Shown here piece after piece: positions 8,668 to 17,990 of a DNA stretch of 64,000 bases (position 1 is its first letter; the number at the start of each line of letters is the position of its first letter). The notes under the pieces are model-generated. The model searched no databases. It saw only the letters and a program-made list of their open reading frames with translations, and was not told the DNA's origin. Made by a program: the position numbers and the translations under genes. Source of the stretch: Crocinitomicaceae bacterium (GTDB taxonomy: Bacteria > Bacteroidota > Bacteroidia > Flavobacteriales_D > Crocinitomicaceae); assembly GCA_018402525.1 (NCBI GenBank), contig JAGYIR010000006.1, positions 62,001-126,000 of the forward strand. Direction: 5' to 3'.

Positions 8668-11283
8668 ATGACAGTATCAGAAATTCGTAAAACATTCTTT
8701 GATTTTTTCGAGTCAAAAGAGCACGAAATTGTTCCAAGCGCACCGATGGTGGTGAAAAATGACCCTACTTTGATGTTTATCAATGCAGGAATGAATCAAT
8801 TCAAAGATTTCATATTGGGTAACGCAGTTCCAAAAAACAGACGTGTTGCCAATTCGCAAAAGTGTTTGCGTGTTTCAGGAAAGCACAATGATTTAGAAGA
8901 GGTCGGAGTTGATACTTACCATCATACGATGTTCGAAATGCTTGGGAACTGGTCGTTTGGAGATTACTTCAAAGAAGAAGCGATTAGCTGGGCATGGGAA
9001 TTACTAACAGATGTCTACAAACTTCCTGTCGACCGCTTGTATGTCACCGTTTTTGAAGGAGATGCAACAGATGGCGTTCCTCAAGACGATGAAAGTATTG
9101 CCATTTGGAAAAAATTCATTTCTGAAGATCGCATTCTTTTGGCTAACAAAAAGGACAATTTTTGGGAAATGGGAGATACAGGTCCTTGCGGCCCTTGTAC
9201 AGAAATTCATGTCGACCTTAGAACTGAAGAAGAAAGGGCAAAAATCGATGGAAAATCATTGGTCAACGCTGATCACCCGCAAGTCATAGAGATTTGGAAC
9301 AATGTCTTCATGGAATTCAACCGAAAGGCAAATGGTTCGTTGGAGCCTCTTCCAGAAAAACATGTCGATACTGGAATGGGATTAGAGCGTTTAGCGATGG
9401 CGCTTCAGGGAAAGCAATCGAATTACGATTCCGATTTGTTCCAGGCGCTGATTCAACACATGGAAAAAATATCTAACAAAAAATACGGAACTTCTGAAAA
9501 CACCGATATTGCCTTGCGTGTCATTGCCGATCACGTGCGTGCCATTGCCTTTTCTATTGCTGATGGACAACTTCCTTCAAATACAGGTGCTGGATATGTG
9601 ATCCGTCGGATTTTGCGAAGAGCAGTGCGCTACGGTTATCAAACGTTGGAATTAAAAGAATCATTTTTAGCTGATTTATCTTCAGTACTAGCCAATGAGA
9701 TGGGAGCCGCTTTCCCAGAGTTGAACAATCAAAAATCACTCATTCATAAAGTCATCACCGAAGAAGAAAATAGCTTTTTCAGAACCTTAGAGCAAGGTTT
9801 GAAACGAATCGATGTCGTGATTGAAAACACGAAGAAATCGAATAATACGACAATTGACGGTGCAGTTGCATTTGAATTGTACGACACCTTTGGTTTTCCA
9901 ATCGATTTAACTTCGTTGATTGCCCGTGAAAACGGATTAAACATTGATGAAGCAGCATTTGAAGCTGAACTTACGAAACAAAAAGACAGGTCTCGCGCTG
10001 CAACAGCGATAGAGACAGATGACTGGGTTGTACTACTGGATGATACTGTCGAAGAATTTGTTGGCTACGACATCCTTTCTACGCCAGTTCGAATTGTCAA
10101 ATACCGCAAGGTTTCTCAAAAGCAGAAAGCGTTTTATCAAGTGGTGTTTAATTTAACGCCCTTCTATCCTGAAGGTGGTGGACAGGTTGGAGATACCGGT
10201 TACTTGGAGTACAACGGAGTAAAAACGAGCGTTTTCGATACCAAAAAAGAGAATAACTTGATTGTTCACTTGATGAATGAACTTCCGAGTGACATTCACG
10301 CAAGTTTCCAAGCGGTGGTTTCTGAATCAAAACGCATTGCAACAGCAAACAATCACACTGCCACTCACCTGCTCCACCATGCGCTCAGAAAAGTCTTGGG
10401 TGATCACGTTGAACAGAAAGGATCCCTAGTTAATTCGGATTATTTGCGCTTTGATTTTTCACATTTTTCGAAAGTCACTGATGAACAATTGCAAGAAATC
10501 GGTTCACTCGTCTCTGGAAACATTCGCGCGAACATTCCTCTCGACGAACGAAGAAATACACCAATTGAATTGGCAAAGGAAATGGGTGCGATGGCTTTGT
10601 TTGGTGAGAAATACGGCGATGCAGTGCGTGTCATTAAATTCGGTGATTCCATTGAATTATGTGGAGGAACACACGTAAAAGGAACGGGGGAGATAGGATT
10701 GTTCATCATTACAACTGAAACGGCGGTTGCTGCAGGAATTCGTCGTATTGAAGCGATAACAGCATCGAAGGCTGAAGCATATTACCAGCAAAAAGTCGCA
10801 ACACTAGAAGCTGTGAATGAAGTTTTGAAAAATCCGAAAGATACTGTTAAAGCCGTCAACGATATAGTGACCCGTAACGCACAACTTACCAAGGAGATTG
10901 AACAATTTCAGAAAGAAAAAGCAAAAGGCGTAAAACAAGAATTGAAAGCAGCCATTTCGAATCAGAACGGCATAAATGTATTGAACAGCATCATTGAATT
11001 GGACGGAAGCTCGATCAAGGACATTCTTTTTCAGCTAAAAGGCGAAACAGATAATTTTGTTGGAATTATTGGAGGAAAAGAAGGTGATAAATGTACATTG
11101 AGCATTATCATTTCTGACAACCTGACAAAAGAGAAAGATTTAAACGCTGGAAACATAATTCGTGAAATCTCCCCGTTGATTCAAGGTGGAGGTGGCGGAC
11201 AACCTTTCTTTGCAACGGCTGGTGGTAAGAATCCAACAGGGTTAGATAAGGCAATTGAAGCTATATTGGAAAAATTGAATTAA
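8668..11283 (+). CDS. alaS: Alanine--tRNA ligase
   Basis: 871 residues, full length. It charges tRNA-Ala with alanine and edits mischarged Ser/Gly-tRNA-Ala in the cytoplasm. The class II catalytic core shows NAGMNQFKDFILG, HHTMFEMLGNWSFGDYF and GDTGPCGPCTEIH. The tRNA-recognition region has GAGYVIRRILRRAVRYG. The editing domain carries both zinc-type motifs, HTATHLLHHALR and CGGTHVKGTGEIG. The C-Ala domain ends with GGGGGQPFFATAGGK. The stop codon TAA at 11281-11283 is followed directly by the TTG start of the next gene in the same frame, so the two are probably co-transcribed. Confidence 0.98.
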   Translation: MTVSEIRKTFFDFFESKEHEIVPSAPMVVKNDPTLMFINAGMNQFKDFILGNAVPKNRRVANSQKCLRVSGKHNDLEEVGVDTYHHTMFEMLGNWSFGDYFKEEAISWAWELLTDVYKLPVDRLYVTVFEGDATDGVPQDDESIAIWKKFISEDRILLANKKDNFWEMGDTGPCGPCTEIHVDLRTEEERAKIDGKSLVNADHPQVIEIWNNVFMEFNRKANGSLEPLPEKHVDTGMGLERLAMALQGKQSNYDSDLFQALIQHMEKISNKKYGTSENTDIALRVIADHVRAIAFSIADGQLPSNTGAGYVIRRILRRAVRYGYQTLELKESFLADLSSVLANEMGAAFPELNNQKSLIHKVITEEENSFFRTLEQGLKRIDVVIENTKKSNNTTIDGAVAFELYDTFGFPIDLTSLIARENGLNIDEAAFEAELTKQKDRSRAATAIETDDWVVLLDDTVEEFVGYDILSTPVRIVKYRKVSQKQKAFYQVVFNLTPFYPEGGGQVGDTGYLEYNGVKTSVFDTKKENNLIVHLMNELPSDIHASFQAVVSESKRIATANNHTATHLLHHALRKVLGDHVEQKGSLVNSDYLRFDFSHFSKVTDEQLQEIGSLVSGNIRANIPLDERRNTPIELAKEMGAMALFGEKYGDAVRVIKFGDSIELCGGTHVKGTGEIGLFIITTETAVAAGIRRIEAITASKAEAYYQQKVATLEAVNEVLKNPKDTVKAVNDIVTRNAQLTKEIEQFQKEKAKGVKQELKAAISNQNGINVLNSIIELDGSSIKDILFQLKGETDNFVGIIGGKEGDKCTLSIIISDNLTKEKDLNAGNIIREISPLIQGGGGGQPFFATAGGKNPTGLDKAIEAILEKLN

Positions 11284-12558
11284 TTGAAAGCGAAGAAGAA
11301 TGTATTGCTGATCACCTATTATTGGCCACCATCAGGCGGAGCAGGTGTGCACCGTTGGTTACGTTTTTCAAAATACTTCAAGGAAAACAATTGTAATTTA
11401 ACCGTTTACTGCCCAGAAAATGCGGCGTGGCCTATCATCGATCACGAATTATCAAAACGAATTCCAGAGGATGTCCAGATAATTCGAAGGGGTATATTTG
11501 AACCACATAAATATTTATCACGAAAGAATAACACTGGAGTTGGTTTCACTGAAAAAAAGAAGCAATCCCTTATTAAAAAACTAATAATTTGGATAAGAGG
11601 AAATTTATTCATCCCTGATTCTCGAGTATTCTGGATCAAACCTAGTATTCGCTTCTTGACCAACTATTTAAAAGAGCACCCAGAGATTGACACGATTATA
11701 TCAACAGGACCTCCACATAGCATGCATTTAATAGCACTAGGGCTTAAAAAAAGGTTAGAACTTAAGTGGATTGCTGATTTTAGAGATCCATGGACACAAA
11801 TTGATTTTTATGATGATCTACTTCCTAGCAAATGGGCAGATTGGAAACATAAAAAATTAGAAGCTCAGTGTTTAAAAACCGCTGATGAAGTTGTAACTGT
11901 TAGTAGCTCTTGCGCAACAGGACTTCAGGAAATTTCAGAGAGAAACATTCATGTTATAACAAACGGCTATGATTTTCCTGAATTTGATGAAACTACAATT
12001 CAATTAGATCAAAAATTCACGATTTCACACTTGGGATCAATGCCATTCACAAGAAATCCTTTGGTGCTATGGAAAGCATTAAAAATACTCATTGAAAAGT
12101 CCAAAGTCCTAAAAAAGGATTTATCAGTAGAACTTATTGGAAGTGTAGATTATAAAGTTATTGAAAGTGCAAAAGATTGTGGCGTTGACGAGTTTATCAC
12201 CTTAAGAGAACCAGTCACACACAGTCAGAGCATTGAACTTCAACGAAAATCTCAATTACTACTTTTGGTAGCCAACAACTCCGGAAATGTCAAAGGAATC
12301 TTAACTGGAAAATTTTTTGAATACCTTGGCGCGAAACGACCTATACTAGCTATTGGAGAAAAGCACAGTGACTTAGATGCAGTCTTTCAAGAAACTCAGT
12401 GCGGTCAATTCGTTGCATTTGATGACGTTGACACGATGGTTAAATCAATCGAACAATTGTATGTATTATATCAGAAAAAAATACTCACACAAAAAGCAAT
12501 AAATCTTGAACAATTCAACTCCAAAGAATTGGCTAAGAAAATGATTGAACTGATTTAG
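11284..12558 (+). CDS. Glycosyltransferase (GT4-like, GT-B fold)
   Basis: 424 residues if it starts at the TTG at 11284, which directly follows the alaS stop. No in-frame ATG exists until MHLIALGL at about residue 147, and the conserved N-terminal motif (ITYYWPPSGGAGVHRWLRF) needs the TTG or another rare start very near it. That glycine-rich loop is the acceptor-side nucleotide-sugar fold seen in GT4-like enzymes. The C-terminal half has HLGSMPFTRNP, a second Rossmann-like region, and KGILTGKFFEYLGAKRPILAIGE, where the acidic residue of the E-x7-E-type site is replaced by a related arrangement. It probably transfers a sugar to a lipid or surface glycan; donor and acceptor are unknown. Its base composition is more AT-rich than alaS, so it may have been acquired at this site. 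Confidence 0.8.
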   Translation: MKAKKNVLLITYYWPPSGGAGVHRWLRFSKYFKENNCNLTVYCPENAAWPIIDHELSKRIPEDVQIIRRGIFEPHKYLSRKNNTGVGFTEKKKQSLIKKLIIWIRGNLFIPDSRVFWIKPSIRFLTNYLKEHPEIDTIISTGPPHSMHLIALGLKKRLELKWIADFRDPWTQIDFYDDLLPSKWADWKHKKLEAQCLKTADEVVTVSSSCATGLQEISERNIHVITNGYDFPEFDETTIQLDQKFTISHLGSMPFTRNPLVLWKALKILIEKSKVLKKDLSVELIGSVDYKVIESAKDCGVDEFITLREPVTHSQSIELQRKSQLLLLVANNSGNVKGILTGKFFEYLGAKRPILAIGEKHSDLDAVFQETQCGQFVAFDDVDTMVKSIEQLYVLYQKKILTQKAINLEQFNSKELAKKMIELI

Positions 12559-12559
12559 A

Positions 12560-14065
12560 TTAGTTAATCACTAATTTTTTACTCCATGTTCGGTTGTCCG
12601 TAACCAGTTGAATGTGATAAACTCCAGTGACAAATTTCAATTCAATTTCTTGTAGATAATTATCAATAGTTTGCTCGTGAACAACATCACCAAGTATACT
12701 GTACACTACTATTTTTCCATCATTGATAACCGTTCCTTCGATGATGCTAATATTAACGACTCCATTAGATGGATTTGGAAATACCTTAAGTCCATTCGCT
12801 TCCTCAGTAATAAGTTCAATTGTAGCTAAAGGATTCGTATAACAAATCTCCAATGAAGGGTGTAAAGCCGAGTTTCCATGATCACTTGACGCAAATAACA
12901 ATCCTCTATAAAAATCCTCTGTTTCTAACTGAAGCATAAATCCAAAATTCGATGACGGGTTAGCTACCATTTCTTGAACCATTCCCATTACATTAATTCC
13001 TAAATAGTCCGCTGTTCCACTTGTACTTGCCTGAAGATAAACCTGATTAACAGTTGTTGAAGTGGGCATGTTTGCCCATGTCACAAGATCTTCATCCCAA
13101 GAGCTCGTTACTCTTTTTAAATAAGCACTATTTGTTCCTGACAACTGCGAATGCTGTCCTCCCATATTACCACTAGCAGGATTAGGATTATGATATAAAT
13201 TTAAATTTGCACTTGTAACAACTGCATTGCTCGGAATAGTGGAAATATTAAACTCCAATAGTCCACGTCCAGTAGCAGCATTCCCTGAATTTGTCCATGC
13301 GATGGCAGAAAATTCATCAAAGTATCCATAATTTGTATTTGTGAATCCGCAAGGAATGCAGTCAACTACATAGGCATCTTTACCCTGACATTCGTCTGGT
13401 TTAAATGTTATACAGTTTGAGACGGAGCTGTCGACATACTCGATCACCAATTTTGGATGCAACAAAGCATTAGGATGATCGCTAGATGCGAAGATTATTC
13501 CGCGATAAAAACTTTCGGTTGCCAATTTCAACATAAATCCAAAATTTGTTGAGGGATCAGACACCATACTTTGAACCATCGATGTCACGTTAATATCAAG
13601 ATAATCTTGTGTTCCACTTGTACTTGCAGGCAAATAAACTTGATTCATAGTTGTCGTGGAGGGCATATTTCCCCATGTAACTGCGTCCTCTGTCCATGGA
13701 CTAGTGACTCTCATTATAAAAGCATCATTTGGTCCTGACAACTGAGAGTGCTGCCCTCCCATATTACCGCTATTTGGGTTTGAATTGTTGTAGAGCGTCA
13801 AACTAGCGCTTAAAACAGAAGCGGTGCTTGGAATTTTTGAAAGGTCAAATTCAAACAATCCTCTTCCGTCAGCCGCATTTCCTGAATTTGTCCAAGAAAT
13901 TGCAGATATCTCATCAAAATATCCAAAATTCGTATTTGTAAAGCCACACGGAACACAGTCTACAATATAGGCGTCTTTACCTTCGCATGCCCCTGGCTGA
14001 AGCACAACTGTCGTTTGAGCAGAAACACTTACTGAAAATAGTAGAAAAGGGATTAGATTTTTCAT
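12560..14065 (-). CDS. Secreted DNRLRE-domain protein, two tandem repeats, T9SS sorting domain
   Basis: 501 residues. A signal peptide (LIPFLLFSVSVSAQ) is followed by two closely similar units of about 195 residues, at about 20-215 and 220-415. Each starts with GKDAY(I/V)VDC(V/I)PCGFTNTN(F/Y)GYFDE and holds the DNRLRE-family core (GRGLFEFDLSKIP / GRGLLEFNISTIP, SPWTEDAVTWGNMP / SSWDEDLVTWANMP) and a DYL-INV end. DNRLRE domains are beta-jelly rolls tied to carbohydrate-related surface proteins. The C-terminus is a type A T9SS domain (FPNPSNGVVNIS). The near-identical halves suggest a recent internal duplication. It is probably a surface or extracellular binding protein, with unknown ligand and no enzyme motif. 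It converges on the glycosyltransferase gene with one base between the stops. Confidence 0.85.
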   Translation of the reverse strand: MKNLIPFLLFSVSVSAQTTVVLQPGACEGKDAYIVDCVPCGFTNTNFGYFDEISAISWTNSGNAADGRGLFEFDLSKIPSTASVLSASLTLYNNSNPNSGNMGGQHSQLSGPNDAFIMRVTSPWTEDAVTWGNMPSTTTMNQVYLPASTSGTQDYLDINVTSMVQSMVSDPSTNFGFMLKLATESFYRGIIFASSDHPNALLHPKLVIEYVDSSVSNCITFKPDECQGKDAYVVDCIPCGFTNTNYGYFDEFSAIAWTNSGNAATGRGLLEFNISTIPSNAVVTSANLNLYHNPNPASGNMGGQHSQLSGTNSAYLKRVTSSWDEDLVTWANMPTSTTVNQVYLQASTSGTADYLGINVMGMVQEMVANPSSNFGFMLQLETEDFYRGLLFASSDHGNSALHPSLEICYTNPLATIELITEEANGLKVFPNPSNGVVNISIIEGTVINDGKIVVYSILGDVVHEQTIDNYLQEIELKFVTGVYHIQLVTDNRTWSKKLVIN

Positions 14066-14284
14066 GATTTTGGTCTTTTAAAAGTTAGGCTAATTTTGAA
14101 TTAGAATGCCAATATACAAAAATAAAATTTTGTAGTTCCGTGCGGGTTTATATAAAATGAATTCAACAAAATTGAGTATGTAAAAAATTATGATTACCTT
14201 GCGCCAATGAATTGATTATTAGTACTTCGCAATTGAGAAATTTTAAAAAGGACAGATCAATATGAAACAAAACAAGGAGGACAT

Positions 14285-14785
14285 ATGAAGTTGAGAATGA
14301 TGTCATTACTTTCGATCCTATTGGTGCTTTCTGTGAAAAGCCTAGAAATCTCTGCGAAAGATTATTACGAGTTGAGGGTGATGGTGAATGCGATTCCTCC
14401 TGATCCGTACGCCCCACACCTGTTGCCTTATGCATTGGAGAATAAATTAGACAGTGTGGTCTTTCGACTTTCTCAAGTTCCTGTAGTTCAAGATATTTTC
14501 AATGTTGATCGAGACACACTCGCTGAAAAATTTGAACCTGTTGAAATGCTCGAGAATGCTGGGAATGAGGAAGAACTAAACAATCTGTTGCTGCACGCAT
14601 CTCCCATTGTCAAAGTATATGCCTACCGTACACTTCTAATCAACGAAATGAACATGAATTGTGACTATGAATTACTGTTGCTAGAAGACACGACGTGCGT
14701 GGGTTACCTTACAAGCGATAGAGTTGTGAACTCAACAGTGAAAGATTTAGTGCAGAACGACTTGAGAATGTACCGTGGTTTCTAA
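14285..14785 (+). CDS. Small exported protein of unknown function
   Basis: 166 residues, not recognised. It begins with a hydrophobic signal-like stretch (MMSLLSILLVLSVKSLEISAK) and continues with a soluble, Leu/Glu-rich body holding two Cys (in NCDYELLLLED and TTCVGY). It has an unusually strong Shine-Dalgarno, AAGGAGG at 14274-14280, five bases before the ATG. An 8-codon ORF from the ATG at 14262 (MKQNKEDI) ends at 14288, overlapping this start. The coding end overlaps the end of the converging CAP-domain gene by 4 bp. Function unknown; the signal-like start suggests export. Confidence 0.65.
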   Translation: MKLRMMSLLSILLVLSVKSLEISAKDYYELRVMVNAIPPDPYAPHLLPYALENKLDSVVFRLSQVPVVQDIFNVDRDTLAEKFEPVEMLENAGNEEELNNLLLHASPIVKVYAYRTLLINEMNMNCDYELLLLEDTTCVGYLTSDRVVNSTVKDLVQNDLRMYRGF

Positions 14786-15762
14786 CGCGCAGTGCAGAAT
14801 ACCCAATAATAATTAAAGGGAGCATCAGGACTATAATACAGTCCAATTCCCACCAGCCTACTTTCAGGGTTGAACATATTTTCATTGTGCCCTTTGCTTG
14901 TGTACCACTGTTGATAAGTACCATAGGCTCCTGAATTCCCTGCGGCGATGTTTTCCGAATTTACAAATGACTCATCGTAAAACTTTCTAATCCGTTCAAA
15001 AGTCCCTCCCACTCTAACCAATTTGTCATTTTTTCGATCATGAGTAGCGTGATTGAAATAGTTTTCTGTAGCTAAATCGTACGCATGATAGCGCGAAGCA
15101 TTTGCTAACCTATCCTCCCAAATTAATGGCTCCATTCCTCGTTTTATCCGCTCATCATTGATGAACTTCAAGAGTTCCAATTCACTTTCATGATTTGATG
15201 AAGGAATAAGCTCTCTTCCTGTTGGCATTCCTGAATGCATAGCTCTACTTGGACTAGAAGCTATTTCTTCAATTTTCTCATTGGTATGTATATCTTTCTC
15301 CTCAGCTTGAATGATAACTTCCGAAACATCAGTATCTTTAAGTCTCGAAAATGAAATAATTAAGCTTGCACTTAAGCTCTGCTGATTATTCTTTGATAGA
15401 TTGTCAGACAAAACAACAACTCTTTCTTGAATTTCATCTTTCAGTTCCGCCCATCCGTTCCTTTCCGCAAGATGATTGACATCGGTGCGCTCAAATTTTT
15501 GTGCATAACCAATTACCTTTTTCAAAAGTGAATATTCAGCCCGGTCGTTACGTGCATTTTTTGACTTACCAAAATACACTTTTGAAGCATAGTAATAAGG
15601 TGCTGGATTCTCTGGGAAATACTTCGCATAGCGCTGAGCAGTAACTAGGCATTTATCCTGATCTTTCTGATACAGCTTAGAAAGTCTGTTGAAAAGTATA
15701 TCATTCGAAAAGACGAAAGAGGGAAGAAATAGGACGAGGAAGAGGATGTTTTTCAATTTCAT
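14782..15762 (-). CDS. CAP-domain (SCP/PR-1 family) secreted protein
   Basis: 326 residues from the start at 15762; the ATG at 15789 would add nine residues before the signal peptide (KNILFLVLFLPSFVFS). The first 180 residues form a helical region of unknown role, perhaps TPR-like (YPENPAPYYYASKVYFGKS). The C-terminal 130 residues are a CAP domain: INDERIKRGMEPLIWEDRLANASRYHAYDLA, NYFNHATHD, SENIAAG and a final GLYYSPDAPFNYYWVF. The CAP His/Glu residues (HAYDL, SENIAAG, HNENMF) are visible. CAP proteins are extracellular with varied roles, and the role here is not predictable. It may be co-transcribed with the upstream TPR-SpoIIE gene (54 bp away). Confidence 0.85.
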   Translation of the reverse strand: MKLKNILFLVLFLPSFVFSNDILFNRLSKLYQKDQDKCLVTAQRYAKYFPENPAPYYYASKVYFGKSKNARNDRAEYSLLKKVIGYAQKFERTDVNHLAERNGWAELKDEIQERVVVLSDNLSKNNQQSLSASLIISFSRLKDTDVSEVIIQAEEKDIHTNEKIEEIASSPSRAMHSGMPTGRELIPSSNHESELELLKFINDERIKRGMEPLIWEDRLANASRYHAYDLATENYFNHATHDRKNDKLVRVGGTFERIRKFYDESFVNSENIAAGNSGAYGTYQQWYTSKGHNENMFNPESRLVGIGLYYSPDAPFNYYWVFCTAR

Positions 15763-15816
15763 AATCAGAGCTATTAGAGAGACGTTCAACTCTATAATGC
15801 CAAACCAATCAATTTG

Positions 15817-17946
15817 TTACACACGTATTCCTAAAATACACACATCATCGATTTGATCAAGATTTCCCTTCCAGGAAAAGAACAATTTTTCCAAATATTC
15901 CTGTTGTCCGTGCATAGGAAGTTGACAGATTGTTGCAAGCTCTTTTTTGAATGGCGCATACTTGAATTTTTTACCATCAGGTCCACCAAACTGATCAGCA
16001 AAACCATCTGAAAACAGATAAAGCACATCACCTTTCAATAAGGTCATTTCCTGTTGACTAAAATCATTTTTGTGTGCATAATTCCCAATAGGCTGTTTAT
16101 CGCCCTTCAGCTCAATCAATACTGGTTCGTTTGGTGAAAGAGAAGGACGAATAACGTAAAGTGAGTTATTCGCCCCCGCAAATGTTAGTGCTTTGGATTC
16201 CAAATCAATCGATATGAGCGAAATATCCATGCCGTCAGATACACTTTCATCACTTCTTTCAAATTTACGAATCACCAAGTCTCTGGTTTTATCCAATATA
16301 TCCTTTGGAGCCAACAATTGAAACTCGTTTACTGCTCGACTTAAGGCATCGCTGCATACCACACTCATCATTGCTCCAGGAACACCATGACCAGTACAGT
16401 CAGCAACAGCAGTATAGATCACTCCATTTTTCTCCTCCATCCAATAAAAATCACCACTAACCACGTCTTTAGGGAGAAAAACCAAAAAGCTATCTGGCAA
16501 ATAGGTATTGAATTGGTCTTTCGTTGGAAGAATCGCCCGTTGCAGTCGTTCGGCATAATTAATAGAATCTGAAATGGATTGGTTCTTTTCTTCAACAATC
16601 GCCTTTTGCTCCTGTATTAATTCATTCTTTTCGGTTAACATCAAATTTATGCGCTTTCTTCTTCTACTTGTCGTAATAAAGGCAGTAAGCGCTCCTATTA
16701 GGATGATAAAACCGATAACACTCAGATATACAATGTTTTGAATTTCAGATAATTCCTTGTGATATTCTGCCCTCTCAACTGCAAAATTATTTTCAATTCG
16801 GATACTGTCATTAAAATTCTTGGTCAATAACTGACGCTTTATATCTCCCGCAATTAAATCTTGAACCCTTCTCTTTTCATCCGACAATGCCTTTAGTTCG
16901 ACAAAATTTTCAAGTGAAAAATAAGCCTTGTCAAAATCACCCTTCTTTGAAGCGTACCTAGCATAGAGCTGGTAGTATTTTTCTTTCAATGGATCGAGAT
17001 CTGGATTATTTTCAATTAACGCATTGACCATCGAAAACAAACTGCTCAAACTGTCCTTTTCCAACTCGTCAAATTCACTTTCACATATATCTAAAAGCAC
17101 CTTGGCTTCCATACTGACATCACCCAAATCTCTTCGGATTTCAAGTGACTCTCTAAGTATGCTTGCCCTTTTCACTTTACTTAACCCAGAGTTTTCTAAT
17201 GTCGCATACCCTTGTAAGGTCGTAGCATAATTTTCTTGATACATGGTTGGACCAGCTATTGTCAGTGCCTTTTTATAGTAATACACAGCACTGTCAACTT
17301 TTCCTAAATCACTGTATAAAATGGCGAGCATGTTATAAGAAATTGACTCTCCGTGCTTATTCCCTGATTTTATTTCATAAGGCAGACTTCGGTATTCGTA
17401 TTCCAGCGCCTTATCATACATTCCAATAGAACTATAAATTGTTCCTATATTGTGAAGCGCGTAAGTCTGACCTTGAAGCGCATTATGGACGGCATCAGCA
17501 TTGGTTTTTTTCTTTAGTATTTTTTCGTTTTGACTAAGTGATAGTAGTTGAAAATCCAGCGCCTTCTGATAATCCTTCATGTCAAAATAGGAATTCCCCA
17601 GATTTCCGTATGCGTCCGCTATCCCTTGTTCGTCATTGGCTTTTCTCAGGTATGCAAGTGACTTGTAAAACAACTCATTGGCTTTCGAAAATTTCGATTG
17701 ATCTTGATAATACCAACCCATGTATTGATATGCACGACCTAGTATCTTTGAACTTTTTGTCTTCTTCGCATAATACAAACCAGAATCCACATAAGTTTTA
17801 GCCAAATCAACATTTGTATACTCATAGTTTTCAAATAGCTTAAAACAGCGGTATGCATTTTTTCTGTCCGATTCTTGTGCATGTAACGTTAAAAACCCAA
17901 ACAAAAACACAAGTAAAAAAGTAGTATGGAATAGTTTCGCCCGCAT
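15817..17946 (-). CDS. TPR-containing SpoIIE-type serine/threonine phosphatase, membrane sensor
   Basis: 709 residues; the ATG at 17946 is preferred over 17979 because it begins the signal peptide (LFHTTFLLVFLFGFLTLHAQ). Several TPR repeats fill about residues 30-290 (YQYMGWYYQDQSKFSKANELF, YGNLGNSYFDMKDYQKALDF and others). A membrane helix (about 385-405) and a coiled coil (EKNELIQEQKAIVEEKNQ) come next. The last 250 residues are the PP2C-like SpoIIE domain with metal motifs GDFYW, ADCTGHGVPGA, DGMDISL, FSDGFADQFGG and a final DDVCI. Family role: dephosphorylates an anti-anti-sigma-type Ser protein. Inferred: a periplasmic TPR sensor drives cytoplasmic phosphatase output; the partner is not in the window. 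Confidence 0.92.
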   Translation of the reverse strand: MRAKLFHTTFLLVFLFGFLTLHAQESDRKNAYRCFKLFENYEYTNVDLAKTYVDSGLYYAKKTKSSKILGRAYQYMGWYYQDQSKFSKANELFYKSLAYLRKANDEQGIADAYGNLGNSYFDMKDYQKALDFQLLSLSQNEKILKKKTNADAVHNALQGQTYALHNIGTIYSSIGMYDKALEYEYRSLPYEIKSGNKHGESISYNMLAILYSDLGKVDSAVYYYKKALTIAGPTMYQENYATTLQGYATLENSGLSKVKRASILRESLEIRRDLGDVSMEAKVLLDICESEFDELEKDSLSSLFSMVNALIENNPDLDPLKEKYYQLYARYASKKGDFDKAYFSLENFVELKALSDEKRRVQDLIAGDIKRQLLTKNFNDSIRIENNFAVERAEYHKELSEIQNIVYLSVIGFIILIGALTAFITTSRRRKRINLMLTEKNELIQEQKAIVEEKNQSISDSINYAERLQRAILPTKDQFNTYLPDSFLVFLPKDVVSGDFYWMEEKNGVIYTAVADCTGHGVPGAMMSVVCSDALSRAVNEFQLLAPKDILDKTRDLVIRKFERSDESVSDGMDISLISIDLESKALTFAGANNSLYVIRPSLSPNEPVLIELKGDKQPIGNYAHKNDFSQQEMTLLKGDVLYLFSDGFADQFGGPDGKKFKYAPFKKELATICQLPMHGQQEYLEKLFFSWKGNLDQIDDVCILGIRV

Positions 17947-17990
17947 GCAACAAAAATAAACTAAAAAATCAGAACACAATACTAGCCCAT

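Noticed and set aside
14163..14435. Minus-strand ORF of 90 residues overlapping the small exported gene
   Set aside because: It overlaps the well-supported plus-strand gene with the strong Shine-Dalgarno; no recognised features.
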